Positions 28,966 through 38,044 of a stretch of 64,000 nucleotides of DNA are shown here, piece after piece; the first letter of the stretch is position 1; each line of letters begins with the position of its first letter. A model generated the notes under the pieces. It had not been told where the DNA came from. It worked only from the letters and a program-made list of their open reading frames with translations, and did not search any database. This DNA comes from Pseudomonadota bacterium (GTDB lineage Bacteria > Pseudomonadota > Gammaproteobacteria > Xanthomonadales > Xanthomonadaceae): assembly GCA_018240435.1 (NCBI GenBank), contig JAFEFT010000015.1, positions 18,439 through 82,438 of the forward strand, written 5' to 3'. Position numbers and translations under genes: made by a program.

Positions 28966-31900
28966 TACAGCGCCGGCAGGAACAGCAGCGTCAGCGCGGT
29001 GGCGACGATCAGGCCGCCCATGATCGCCACCGCCATCGGCCCGAAGAAGGCGCTGCGCGAGAGCGGGATCATCGCCAGCACGGCGGCGAGCGCGGTCAGC
29101 ACGATCGGCCGGAAGCGGCGCACGGTGGCGTCGATGATCGCCGTCCACGGCGCGTGCCCGGCGGCGATGTCCTGTTCGATCTGATCGACCAGGATCACCG
29201 AGTTGCGCATGATCATGCCCAGCAGGGCGATGGTGCCGAGCATGGCCACGAAGCCGAACGGCACTCGCAGCACGAGCAGGAACAAGACCACGCCGATCAG
29301 CCCCAGCGGCGCGGTCAGCCACACCATCGCCACCCGCGAGAAACTGCGCAGTTGCAGCATCAGCAAGGTGGTCACGACGACGATGAACAGCGGGATGCCG
29401 GCATTGACCGAGGCCTGCCCGCGCGCCGAATCTTCGACGGTGCCGCCAGTTTCCAGCAGATAGCCCGCCGGCAGTTGCGCACGGATGGAATCCAGGGTCG
29501 GTTCGATCTGCGCGGTCACCGTCGGCGGGGTGATGTCGGGGCGATAGATGTCGGCGCGCACGGTCACGGTCGGCAGCCGGTTGCGGCGCCAGATGATGCC
29601 TTCCTCGAAGCCGTATTCAAGCGTGGCCACTTGCGACAACGGTACGCTGCCGCCGTTGCTGGTCGGCACCGCCAGGCTGCCGAGCAGGCCCAGCTGCTCG
29701 CGCTCGCTGCTCGGGCCGCGCAGTTCGATCTCGATCAGCTCCTTGCCCTCGCGGTAATACGAGACGTGGCCGCCGGACAGCGAATTGTCGAGGAAGCCGG
29801 CGAGTTGGGCGCTGCTCACGCCCAGCGCGCGGGCGCGATCCTGGTCGACCACCAGCCGCACCACCTTGCTCGGCTCGTGCCAATCGAGGTTGACGTTGCT
29901 GACGTTCGGATTGGCGCGCACCTTGGCCGCCACTTCCAGCGCCAGCTTGCGCACGGTGTCGATGTGCTCGCCGGAGACGCGGAACTGGATCGGATAGCCG
30001 ACCGGCGGGCCGTTTTCCAGACGCGTCACCCGCGCCTGCACGTCGGTGAACTTGCTCGCGAAGGTGTCGATCAGCCATTGCCGAACCTGCTCGCGCGAGG
30101 CGATGTCGTCGGTGAGCAACACGAATTGCGCAAAGCTGGTCGAAGGCAATTGCTGATCCAGCGGCAGGTAGAAGCGCGGCGAACCGGTGCCGACGTAGGC
30201 GACGTAATTCTCGATGCCCTTGCGGCCCTTGAGCATCGTCTCGAGCTTGGCGACCTGCGCCTGGGTGGCCTTCAGCGAGGCACCTTCGGGCAGCTTGATG
30301 TCCACCATCAGTTCCAGCCGCGTCGAATCGGGAAAGAACTGCTGCGGCACGAAGCGAAACAGCGCCATCGAGCCGACGAACACCGCCAGGGTGATGGCGA
30401 TGACGGACTTGCGATGCTCCACGCACCAGCCAACCAGCGCGCGGAAGCGCCGGTAGAAGCGGCTCTGGTACGGGTCGTGGGCATGCGCCGACGCGTCGCC
30501 CTCGCCTTGCGGGCGGTGCGCCAGATCCTTGAGCAATACGCTGCCGATGAACGGTATGAACACCACCGCGGCGATCCACGACAGCAGCAGCGCGATCGTC
30601 ACCACCTCGAAAATGGAACGGGTGTATTCGCCGGTGCTGGACTTGGCGGTGGCGATCGGCAGGAAGCCGGCAGCGGTGACCAGGGTGCCCGTCAGCATCG
30701 GGAAGGCGGTGCTGTCCCAGGCGAAAGCGGCCGCGCGCAACTTGTCGAAGCCCTGTTCGAGCTTCACCGCCATCATCTCCACGGCGATGATGGCGTCGTC
30801 CACCAGCAGGCCCAGCGCCAGCACCAGCGCGCCCAGCGAGATCTTGTGCAGGCCGATGTCGAACAGGCCCATCGCCGCGAACGTCATCGCCAGCACCAGC
30901 GGGATGGTCAACGCGACCACGGTGCCGGTGCGCAGGCCGAGCGAAAAAAAACTCACCAGCAGCACGATCGCCACCGCTTCGGTCAGCACCTCCATGAACT
31001 CCGATACCGACGCGCGCACGGCCGCCGGCTGGTCGGACACCTTGGCCAGGGTCATGCCGACCGGCAGTTCCTGCTGCGCGCTTGCGAAGGCGGCTTGAAG
31101 GTTCTTGCCGAGCTTGAGGATGTCGCCGCCGGGCTTCATCGATACCGCGATGCCGAGTGCATCGTGGCCCATGAAGCGCATCCGTGGCGCCGCCGGGTCG
31201 GAAAAACCGCGATGCACGGTGGCGACGTCGCCGATGCGGAAATCGCGATCACCGACATGGATCGGGAAATCGCGGATCGCCTGGACCGTGTCGAAGCGGC
31301 CGGACACGCGCAGACGCACACGATCCGTCGGCGTTTCGAAGAAGCCGGCATCGGCGACCGCGTTTTGCTCTTCCAGCGCCTGCTGCACCGCCGGCAGCGA
31401 CACGCCCAGGCTGGCCAGCTTGGTGTTCGCCAGCTCGATCCAGATCTTCTCGTCCTGCGCCCCGACCAGCTCGACCTTGGCCACGTCGGGCACGCGTTGC
31501 AAATGCAGCACGATGCGATCGGCGTAACGCTTGAGGGTGGCGTAATCGAAACCATCGCCGGTGAGGGCGTAGATGTTGCCGAAGGTGTCGCCGAATTCGT
31601 CGTTGAAATACGGCCCGCGCACGCCCTGCGGCAAGGTGTCGCGGATGTCGCCGACCTTCTTGCGGATGTCGTACCACAGCGCCGGCATCTGGCTGGATTG
31701 CATCGTATCGCGGGCGGCGAAGATCACCTGCGACTCGCCGGGCCGCGAATAGCTGACGATCTTGTCGTAGGCACCGGTCTGCATCAGCACCTGTTCGATG
31801 CGATCGGTGAGTTGCTGCGAGACTTCCTCGGCGCTGGCGCCAGGCCAGTAGGCGCGCACCACCATCGCCTTGAAGGTGAACGGGGGATCCTCGGACTGAC

Positions 31901-32009
31901 CCAGTTGCCGATACGAGAAGATGCCAGCCAACGCCAGCACGATCATCGCGTACAGCACCAGGGTGCGGTTGCGCAGCGCCCACGCGGAGAGGTTGAAGCG
32001 ACTGGTCAT
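28932..32009 (-). CDS. Efflux RND transporter permease subunit
   Basis: A 1025-residue inner-membrane proton-driven pump of the RND superfamily with the standard 12-helix, two-repeat layout. Helix 1 is RTLVLYAMIVLALAG, followed by a large periplasmic loop (residues about 40-330). The helix 4 motif LGALVLALGLLVDDAIIAVE carries the paired Asp residues of proton relay, and the second half shows MLGTIALLGMIMRNSVILVDQ. The length and these motifs agree with multidrug-type (HAE1-like) pumps. It works with the adaptor at 32257-33402, and possibly with the TolC encoded further on. The start was taken at TSRFNLSAWALRNR because the frame upstream is repeat DNA. The adaptor gene lies upstream on the same strand, 247 bases away, and should be transcribed first. 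Confidence 0.94.
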   Translation of the reverse strand: MTSRFNLSAWALRNRTLVLYAMIVLALAGIFSYRQLGQSEDPPFTFKAMVVRAYWPGASAEEVSQQLTDRIEQVLMQTGAYDKIVSYSRPGESQVIFAARDTMQSSQMPALWYDIRKKVGDIRDTLPQGVRGPYFNDEFGDTFGNIYALTGDGFDYATLKRYADRIVLHLQRVPDVAKVELVGAQDEKIWIELANTKLASLGVSLPAVQQALEEQNAVADAGFFETPTDRVRLRVSGRFDTVQAIRDFPIHVGDRDFRIGDVATVHRGFSDPAAPRMRFMGHDALGIAVSMKPGGDILKLGKNLQAAFASAQQELPVGMTLAKVSDQPAAVRASVSEFMEVLTEAVAIVLLVSFFSLGLRTGTVVALTIPLVLAMTFAAMGLFDIGLHKISLGALVLALGLLVDDAIIAVEMMAVKLEQGFDKLRAAAFAWDSTAFPMLTGTLVTAAGFLPIATAKSSTGEYTRSIFEVVTIALLLSWIAAVVFIPFIGSVLLKDLAHRPQGEGDASAHAHDPYQSRFYRRFRALVGWCVEHRKSVIAITLAVFVGSMALFRFVPQQFFPDSTRLELMVDIKLPEGASLKATQAQVAKLETMLKGRKGIENYVAYVGTGSPRFYLPLDQQLPSTSFAQFVLLTDDIASREQVRQWLIDTFASKFTDVQARVTRLENGPPVGYPIQFRVSGEHIDTVRKLALEVAAKVRANPNVSNVNLDWHEPSKVVRLVVDQDRARALGVSSAQLAGFLDNSLSGGHVSYYREGKELIEIELRGPSSEREQLGLLGSLAVPTSNGGSVPLSQVATLEYGFEEGIIWRRNRLPTVTVRADIYRPDITPPTVTAQIEPTLDSIRAQLPAGYLLETGGTVEDSARGQASVNAGIPLFIVVVTTLLMLQLRSFSRVAMVWLTAPLGLIGVVLFLLVLRVPFGFVAMLGTIALLGMIMRNSVILVDQIEQDIAAGHAPWTAIIDATVRRFRPIVLTALAAVLAMIPLSRSAFFGPMAVAIMGGLIVATALTLLFLPALYAAWFRVQRPA

Positions 32010-32038
32010 GGATCGGTGCGCCCGGCTGCGAATGACCC

Positions 32039-32197
32039 ATTCCCCGCGCGCGGGGAATCGATGAGGCGAGGGCAAATCGCGACCCACGCCAACCCCATCG
32101 CGTTCCTGCCGCGGCCAGCCGGCACAGCCGTCAGGTGCTCGGTGGATTGCGAGCCAGTGGCTCGCGAACGATCCACCTCACCCCCCGCAAACGGGGG
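32039..32197. repeat. Cluster of palindromes between adaptor and RND genes
   Basis: Three hairpins lie in the gap of the efflux operon. A perfect 20-base palindrome, ATTCCCCGCGCGCGGGGAAT, is at 32039-32058. An imperfect long hairpin at 32141-32177 has arms GGTGGAT/ATCCACC and GCGAGCC/GGCTCGC. A C5G stem with loop CAAA is at 32182-32197. They resemble REP-type intergenic repeats and may stabilise mRNA ends or weaken expression of the pump relative to the adaptor. No T-run follows, so they are not simple terminators. Confidence 0.75.
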
Positions 32198-32256
32198 AAG
32201 GGCGACGGGGCCGGGCGGGAATCGCGTCGATGACATCGCGGCGATCATCTTGCGCG

Positions 32257-33402
32257 TCACTTCGCGAGAGGCCGGGTGACAGCAATGGGGCGATCGTCGC
32301 GATCGATCAGCTCGACCTTCTGCCCCTCGCGCACCAGATGCACGCCGGCGGCGAGGATCCAGTCGCCGGCAGCGATGCCCGACAGCACCGGCACGCGTTC
32401 TGCACCCCATGGCCCGAGCGTCACCGGCCGCAGGTGCAAGGTCGCGATCGCAGCGCCATCGCGCGCCTGCCGTCCATCGGGCGTGGCCACCCAGAGCGCC
32501 GGCGCGCCATCGCTTTCGTAAACCGCCGCCAATGGCACGCTCAGGCGCGCGCCGGAATCGTCGGCGGCATACACGCGCGCACTCTGTCCCAGCTCGACCA
32601 CCGCCGCCGCCGGCAATTCCACGCGCGCGGCATAGGTGCGCGCCTGTGCATCGGCGACCGGCGACAGCTCACGGATGCGGCCGGGAATGGTGGCGCCCTG
32701 GTGTGTCCACAATTCCACCTGCACCGGCATGCCGACCTTGAAGCCCGCCACCGACTGTTCGGGTATCGCGATCTGCACTTCGCGCTCGCCATCGGCGGCC
32801 AGGGTGAAGATCGGCTGGCCGGCAGCGACCACTTGCCCGGCTTCGGCCAAACGCTGCGCGATCACGCCGTCGGCAGGTGAGCGCAGGCTGGCGTAACCGG
32901 CCTGATTGCGAGCGACCTCATATTGCGCTTGCGCCTGCTGCACGCGCGCGCTGGCCGCCTTGAAATCGTTCTCCGCAGCGTCGAGCTGGGCGCGGCTCAC
33001 CGCCTGCTTGCCCGCCAAGGCGCGGTAGCGATCGCGCTGCGCCTGCGCCAGCTGCAAGTCGGCGCGCGCCGTCGTCAGCGCGGCCTGGGCGGCATCGGTT
33101 TGCAGCGCCACGTCGCGCGGATCGATCTGCGCCAGTACCTGCCCCTTGCTCACCCGGGCGCCCATGTCCACCGACCGCCGCACCAGGTGACCGCCGATCT
33201 GGAACGACAACGGCGACTGCTGGCGCGCGACCACCGTCCCGGCGAACGCCTGCGCACCGCGATCGGGCGCCGCCGGCTGCACCACCAGCGCCGGCCGCGG
33301 CGGCTCGGCCGCGGACCGGTCGTGGCCGCAACCGGCCAGCAGCAAGCCCGCCAGCGCGAGCGCAGCAGCGAACGAGGTGGAAGGCAGACGGGATCGCACC
33401 AT
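32257..33402 (-). CDS. Efflux RND periplasmic adaptor subunit (lipoprotein)
   Basis: A 381-residue membrane-fusion protein. The N terminus has a lipoprotein signal, LALAGLLLAGC, with the Cys as the lipid attachment site. The lipoyl half-motifs LSFQIGGHLVRRSVDMGARVSKGQVLAQID and YASLRSPADGVIAQR surround a helical hairpin (about residues 90-170). Beta-barrel and membrane-proximal domains follow, with VEVQIAIPE-like and RVYAADDSGARL segments. It links the RND pump to an outer-membrane channel. It is the first gene of the operon and is divergent from the TetR gene, which probably represses both. The start is the ATG before VRSRLPSTSFAAAL. The open frame upstream is antisense to the regulator. Confidence 0.92.
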   Translation of the reverse strand: MVRSRLPSTSFAAALALAGLLLAGCGHDRSAAEPPRPALVVQPAAPDRGAQAFAGTVVARQQSPLSFQIGGHLVRRSVDMGARVSKGQVLAQIDPRDVALQTDAAQAALTTARADLQLAQAQRDRYRALAGKQAVSRAQLDAAENDFKAASARVQQAQAQYEVARNQAGYASLRSPADGVIAQRLAEAGQVVAAGQPIFTLAADGEREVQIAIPEQSVAGFKVGMPVQVELWTHQGATIPGRIRELSPVADAQARTYAARVELPAAAVVELGQSARVYAADDSGARLSVPLAAVYESDGAPALWVATPDGRQARDGAAIATLHLRPVTLGPWGAERVPVLSGIAAGDWILAAGVHLVREGQKVELIDRDDRPIAVTRPLAK

Positions 33403-33449
33403 GATGGGCCTCGGGAAGCTGCCGGCGGGCCGGCAAATTGCTGAACCAT

Positions 33450-33490
33450 GCGGTATACTATTATTCAAGAACCGATCAGTCCAGTATTTA
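33450..33490. promoter_or_regulatory. Shared promoter/operator region of the TetR-efflux divergon
   Basis: The 94 bases between the two divergent starts are much richer in A/T than the surroundings. They contain an imperfect palindrome ACCGATCAGT (33471-33480, with ACYGATCRGT symmetry) and, beside it, TATACTATTATTCAAG, which can supply -10-like hexamers on both strands. The palindrome is a plausible binding site for the TetR protein encoded to the right. This is inferred from the position and the symmetry. Confidence 0.5.
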
Positions 33491-33496
33491 TTGACG

Positions 33497-34195
33497 ATGG
33501 CAGCTGCCCGCCACCCACCCAGCACCGCCCCGGCCGGCAAGGCACGCCCGCCCCGCCCCGGCCCCGGCCGACCCAAGGATCCGGGCAAGCGCCAGGCCGT
33601 GTTCGCCGCCGCCAAACGCCTGTTCCTGCTGCACGGGTACGACGGGGTGAGCATGGAGGCGATCGCCGCCGAGGCCGGCGTGTCCAAGCTCACCGTGTAC
33701 AGCCACTTCCGCGACAAGGAAGCACTGTTCGGCGCGACCATCCGCGCCAAGTGCGAGGAGATGCTGCCGCCGACCCTGTTCCAGGCGGCCGGCAAGGGCC
33801 CGCTGCAACGCCAGCTGACCGGCATCGCCCGCGCCTTCTTTGCGCTGGTGACCAGCCCCGAGGCAATCGCCATGCATCGATTGATGAGCGCGCAGGGGTC
33901 CGGCGACGGCCGCCTGCCGCAGATGTTCTGGGAGGCCGGGCCGCAGCGGCTGCAACAGGGCTTCGCGCAGTATCTGCAAGCGCGTGTCGATGCCGGGCAA
34001 CTGGCGATCGGCGACGTCGCCCGCGCCGCTTCGCAGTTCTTCTGCCTGCTCAAGGGCGAGACGCATGCGCGGCTGAGCTGTGGCTGCGCGGTGACGCTGG
34101 ATCACCGGCAGATCGACGCGCATGTCCGCGCCACCGTCGCGATGTTCTTGCGCGCCTACGCGCCGGTCGATGACAGCCGCAGGCGCAAGCCATGA
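33497..34195 (+). CDS. TetR/AcrR family transcriptional regulator
   Basis: A 232-residue repressor. An unusual basic Pro-rich lead (residues about 5-35) is followed by the TetR helix-turn-helix FAAAKRLFLLHGYDGVSMEAIAAEAGVSKLTVYSHFRDKEALF at about 38-85 and a helical ligand-binding domain with QMFWEAGPQRLQQGF. The C-terminal part carries CxC (LSCGCAVTLD), which is noted but not explained. Similar regulators sit beside RND efflux operons and release DNA when a drug or metabolite binds. The start ATG follows TTATTGACG and gives AAARHPPSTAPAGKAR. A more upstream ATG would run across the operator region. Confidence 0.9.
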   Translation: MAAARHPPSTAPAGKARPPRPGPGRPKDPGKRQAVFAAAKRLFLLHGYDGVSMEAIAAEAGVSKLTVYSHFRDKEALFGATIRAKCEEMLPPTLFQAAGKGPLQRQLTGIARAFFALVTSPEAIAMHRLMSAQGSGDGRLPQMFWEAGPQRLQQGFAQYLQARVDAGQLAIGDVARAASQFFCLLKGETHARLSCGCAVTLDHRQIDAHVRATVAMFLRAYAPVDDSRRRKP

Positions 34196-34389
34196 CAGCC
34201 GTCACTGTGCAACGCCGCCGCGCGCGCCGCACACTGCCTGGCCACGGGCGCCATCGCGACGGGGGTGACGTCGGTCCGGGTGACTTCCGGCACTACGTCA
34301 CCACCGGTCGCGCGGGCGATCCTGATGCCACGCGATGCGGCGGCCTGCCTTAGAATCCACCTCCATTTCGCCCGTTCCCGAGCACCGCC

Positions 34390-35037
34390 ATGGACTTTGA
34401 AGCCGCCCGCAGCCACATGATCGAAAACCAGATCCGCCCGTGGGAGGTGCTCGATCCGCGCGTGCTCGACGCGCTGGCACGGGTGCCGCGCGAGGATTTC
34501 GTGCCGGCCGCCTATCGCCTGCTCGCCTTCGCCGACACCGCGTTGCCGCTGGAGCACGACGAAGCGATGTTCAAGCCGGTGATCGACGGCCGCCTGCTGC
34601 AGGCACTCGATCTGGAAGCTGCCGACGACGTGCTGGAAATCGGCACCGGCAGCGGCTTCCTCACCGCCTGCATCGGTCAGCTGGCGCACACGGTCACCAG
34701 CATCGACATCCACGCCGACTTCGTCGAGGCGGCGCGGGCGCGGCTGGCCGGCGCCGGCGCGCACAACGCGCGGGTGGAAACGGGCGACCTGTTTTCCTGG
34801 AATGCCGGGCGCAACTTCGATGCGGTGCTGATCGGCGGCGCCGTCGTCGAGATCCCGCCGCGTGTATTCGACTGGCTCAAGCCGGGCGGTCGCCTGATCG
34901 CCGTGCGTGGGCAGGCGCCGGCGCAGGAAGCCGTGCGCATGACCCGGCGCGGCGACAGCTGGCACGCCGAGAGCCTGTTCGAGACCGACCTCCCCTATCT
35001 GCGCGGTGGCGAGCCGGCGCCGCGCTTCGTGCTGTAG
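34390..35037 (+). CDS. Protein-L-isoaspartate O-methyltransferase family protein
   Basis: A 215-residue AdoMet-dependent methyltransferase of the Pcm fold. The N-terminal helix MIENQIRPWEVLDPRVLDAL and the VPREDFVPAAYR segment are typical of the tolC-associated branch. The AdoMet site is VLEIGTGSGFLTACIGQL (residues about 78-95), and DAVLIGGAVVEIPP and LKPGGRLIAV follow. The classical Pcm repairs isoaspartyl residues in damaged proteins. In this branch the substrate is less certain. It lies 43 bases before the tolC-like gene on the same strand, a common pairing in proteobacteria. Confidence 0.88.
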   Translation: MDFEAARSHMIENQIRPWEVLDPRVLDALARVPREDFVPAAYRLLAFADTALPLEHDEAMFKPVIDGRLLQALDLEAADDVLEIGTGSGFLTACIGQLAHTVTSIDIHADFVEAARARLAGAGAHNARVETGDLFSWNAGRNFDAVLIGGAVVEIPPRVFDWLKPGGRLIAVRGQAPAQEAVRMTRRGDSWHAESLFETDLPYLRGGEPAPRFVL

Positions 35038-35079
35038 GCGATCGCCGCCGGCGGCACCCCGATTACCGAAAGGATTCCC

Positions 35080-36666
35080 ATGAACCTGCGTCTTCGTCCT
35101 CTCCATCTCGCCTTGTTGCTGGGTCTTTCCTGCCTCACCGCGCAAGCTGCCGACCTGCAACAGGCCTACGACATGGCGCGCCAGGGCGATCCGCAACTGG
35201 CTGGCGCCGAGGCGAACAAGCGCGCCGGCGAGGCGGGCGTCGGGCTGGCGCGGGCGGCGATGCTGCCGCAGGTCAGCGCGCAAGCCTCGATCAGCCGGGC
35301 GTGGGGCGGCGGGCAATCGAACCAGTCTTTTCCCTGCGGCGGCGGCACCTGCTTCGGGCCGGTTCGCGGCGGCAGCGACACCACCACCCGCACGACCGGC
35401 ATCGGCGTGCAGCAAAGCGTGTTCAACTGGGCCAACAACGCCCAGTTCAAGGCCAGCCGCAGTCTGGCCGAGCAAGGCGACGCCCTCTACGAAGGTGCCA
35501 ATCAGGCACTGATCACGCGGGTGGCGCAGGCGTATTTCAACGTGCTCAGCGCGATCCAGGATCTGGCCTCGTCCAGGGCGCAAGAGCGCGCCCTCAAGCG
35601 CCAGTACGATCAGGCCAACGTGCGCTTGCAGGTCGGTCTGGCGCCGATCACCGACATGCAGGAAGCCAAGGCGCAGTACGACATCGCCAGGGCGCAGACG
35701 ATCAGTTTCCAGACGGCGCTGGCCGATGCGCGGGCGGCGTTGAGCGAGATCACCGGCCAGCCGCTCGATCATCTCAAGGGCTTGGCGGCGGACTTCAAAC
35801 CGGCCGCACCCACGCCCGGCGACGTCGATGCCTGGGTGAAGCGGGCGGTGGACGACAATCCGCAGGTGATCGCGCAGCGGCGCGCACTCGATGCCGCCAA
35901 CCACGAGGTCGAGGCGGCGCGGGCCGGTCATTTGCCGACGGTGGGTTTCAGCGCCAACTACGGCGACACCACGGTCTGGGGATCGAGCCATTCGGCCGGC
36001 CTGGGTTTCCCGAGCGCCAGCGTCAACTATGGCCCGAGCTTCCAGCTCACCTTGAACGTGCCGATCTTCTCCGGCTTTGCCGTCTCCTCGCGGGTGCGCC
36101 AGGCGCTGGCCAATCGCGACGCCGCCGCCGACTCGCTCGAACAAACCCGTCGCGCCATCGAGCGGCAGGCGCGCGCCAGTTTCAACGCCACCATGGGCGG
36201 CATCATCGAGGTCGAAGCACGCAAGCAGGCCCTGCTGTCGGCGCAGACCGCGCTCGATGCCACCCAGACCGGCCTCGAAGTCGGCACCCGCACCATCGTC
36301 GACGTGCTCATCAGCGAGCAGCAGCTGTATTCGGCGCAGCGCGACTACGCCCGCGCGCGCAACAATTTCGTCGTCAATACCTTGTTGCTCAAGCAGGCGG
36401 CCGGCAGCGTGCAAGCGGCCGACCTGAGCGCGGTCAATGCCATGCTGGTCACCGATGCCGAGTCGGCACTCGACGCGCCGGCCGACGACAAGGACGGCCC
36501 GATGCCGGGCATGCCGATGGCGACGGCCAAGCCGACGACCACGGCAGCCGAGCCGCCGCCAGCGACGGCGCCGGCGAAGAAAGCGCACAAGGCGATCAAG
36601 CGCGGAAAGAAAGCCGCTGCCGCGGCCGCCCAGCCGGCGACCGACGAGGCGCCCGTCAAGCCTTGA
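35080..36666 (+). CDS. tolC: TolC family outer-membrane efflux channel
   Basis: A 528-residue precursor with a Sec signal peptide (residues 1-23, LHLALLLGLSCLTAQA, cleaved after AQA). Two OEP repeats follow, with the long helical hairpins around QAYFNVLSAIQDLASSRAQ and YQ-rich ARASFNATMGGIIEVEARKQ. The LEVGTRTIVDVL motif before helix 7 is typical of TolC. It should form the trimeric exit duct for RND, ABC and type I systems. Unusual is the Lys/Ala-rich extension after about residue 465 (AKKAHKAIKRGKKAAAAAA), absent from most TolC proteins. The stop codon lies inside the converging waaA gene, overlapping by 11 bases. Confidence 0.93.
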   Translation: MNLRLRPLHLALLLGLSCLTAQAADLQQAYDMARQGDPQLAGAEANKRAGEAGVGLARAAMLPQVSAQASISRAWGGGQSNQSFPCGGGTCFGPVRGGSDTTTRTTGIGVQQSVFNWANNAQFKASRSLAEQGDALYEGANQALITRVAQAYFNVLSAIQDLASSRAQERALKRQYDQANVRLQVGLAPITDMQEAKAQYDIARAQTISFQTALADARAALSEITGQPLDHLKGLAADFKPAAPTPGDVDAWVKRAVDDNPQVIAQRRALDAANHEVEAARAGHLPTVGFSANYGDTTVWGSSHSAGLGFPSASVNYGPSFQLTLNVPIFSGFAVSSRVRQALANRDAAADSLEQTRRAIERQARASFNATMGGIIEVEARKQALLSAQTALDATQTGLEVGTRTIVDVLISEQQLYSAQRDYARARNNFVVNTLLLKQAAGSVQAADLSAVNAMLVTDAESALDAPADDKDGPMPGMPMATAKPTTTAAEPPPATAPAKKAHKAIKRGKKAAAAAAQPATDEAPVKP

Positions 36667-37954
36667 GCGGCAGCCGCGCCTGAATCAGCTCCAGCGTCCG
36701 CGCCAGCGCGCCGCGCTGGCTGGCGACGGTCGCCAGCCCGGCTTCGCCCATCGCTCGCCGCCGCCCGGGATCGCGCAACAGCGCGGCCAGCGCGCGCACC
36801 ACGCCATCGCCGTCCTCGGCCTGCGCCAGCGCCGCGGCGCGCAGCAGCAAGGCGGTGACTTCGGTGAAGTTGTGCATGTGCGGGCCGACCACCGCCGGCA
36901 CGCCCAGCGCTGCCGGCTCGAGCACGTTGTGGCCGCCGATCGCCTGCACGCTGCCACCGACGAAAGCGACGTCGGCAGCGGCGTAGTAGCCCAGCAACTC
37001 GCCGATCGAATCGATCACGAAACAATCGGTCTGCGCATCGGCCATCGCCCCGGAACTGCGCGCACGCGTGCTCCAGCCATGCCGGCGACAGGCGGCGATG
37101 GCAGCGGCGAAGCGTGCCGGATGCCGCGGCGCCCACAGCAGCAGCAAGCCCGGGATCTGCTCGCGCAAGCGCTGGTGCGCGGCGACGACGAACTCCTCCT
37201 CGCCTTCGTGCGTGCTCGCCGCGATCCACACCGGACGCGCCGCGCCCCAGCACGCGCGGCGCTCGCCGGCCAGCGCATGCAGGCCGCCGGGCAGGCGCAA
37301 GTCGTACTTGATGTTGCCGACCACGCGCACGCAAGCTGCAGGTGCGCCGGCGCGGATGTAGCGGTCGGCGTCGGCCTGCGCTTGCGCCGCGATCGCATCG
37401 ACCCGCGCCAACGCCAGGCGGATCAACGCGCCCACGGCGCGATAGCCGCGCAGCGAACGTTCCGACAAGCGCGCATTGACCAGCAGCACGGGAATGCGCG
37501 CCCGTGCCGCCTCCACGTACAGATTTGGCCACACTTCGGTTTCCATGATGATGGCGATGCGCGGCCGCGCATGCGCCACAAACCGCCGCACCGCCCCGCG
37601 CAGGTCGTAGGGCAGGTACAGATGCCTCACCGCCCCTTGCCAGCGCGCGGCCACCTGCGCCGCCCCGGTCGGCGTGCCGGTGGTGACGAGAAAGGCGGCG
37701 TCGGGATGACGTGCGCGCAGTGCATCGACCAGCGGCGCGGCGGCGATCACCTCGCCGACCGACACCGCATGCACCCAGATCGTGGCCGGCAACGGGGCAG
37801 CGCCGTACCAGCCGAAGCGTTCGCTCCAGCGGCGGAAGTAATCGCGATCGCGCAGCCCGCGCCAGACCAGGTGATAGAGCATCGCCGGCACCAGTGCGTA
37901 CATCACGCAGGCATACGCGCCACGCAGCATTCGTTGCCAGAGCGAGACGGGCAT
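36656..37954 (-). CDS. waaA: 3-deoxy-D-manno-octulosonic acid (Kdo) transferase
   Basis: A 432-residue glycosyltransferase that adds Kdo to lipid A precursor at the inner face of the inner membrane. It begins with a short membrane anchor (YACVMYALVPAMLYHLVWRG). The N-terminal GT-B half has WVHAVSVGEVIAAAPLVDAL with the catalytic Glu and METEVWPNL. The C-terminal half has FVGGSVQAIGGHNVLEPAALG and VVGPHMHNFTEV, the CMP-Kdo site. The start was taken at PVSLWQRMLRGAY. The frame extends 32 codons further without anchor-like sequence. It is divergent from lpxL with a 90-base gap and converges on tolC. Confidence 0.95.
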   Translation of the reverse strand: MPVSLWQRMLRGAYACVMYALVPAMLYHLVWRGLRDRDYFRRWSERFGWYGAAPLPATIWVHAVSVGEVIAAAPLVDALRARHPDAAFLVTTGTPTGAAQVAARWQGAVRHLYLPYDLRGAVRRFVAHARPRIAIIMETEVWPNLYVEAARARIPVLLVNARLSERSLRGYRAVGALIRLALARVDAIAAQAQADADRYIRAGAPAACVRVVGNIKYDLRLPGGLHALAGERRACWGAARPVWIAASTHEGEEEFVVAAHQRLREQIPGLLLLWAPRHPARFAAAIAACRRHGWSTRARSSGAMADAQTDCFVIDSIGELLGYYAAADVAFVGGSVQAIGGHNVLEPAALGVPAVVGPHMHNFTEVTALLLRAAALAQAEDGDGVVRALAALLRDPGRRRAMGEAGLATVASQRGALARTLELIQARLPLKA

Positions 37955-38044
37955 GGCGCGAAGGATAGCCGGGCGGCGGCGTGCGCGGTCGATTCGGGTG
38001 CGGCAAAACCGGCTCGCCGCCGCCAGTACCGATAAAATCCACCG

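Noticed and set aside
28824-32279. 1151-codon plus-strand frame over the RND gene
   Set aside because: Antisense to the RND permease, with low-complexity His/Arg/Gln sequence.
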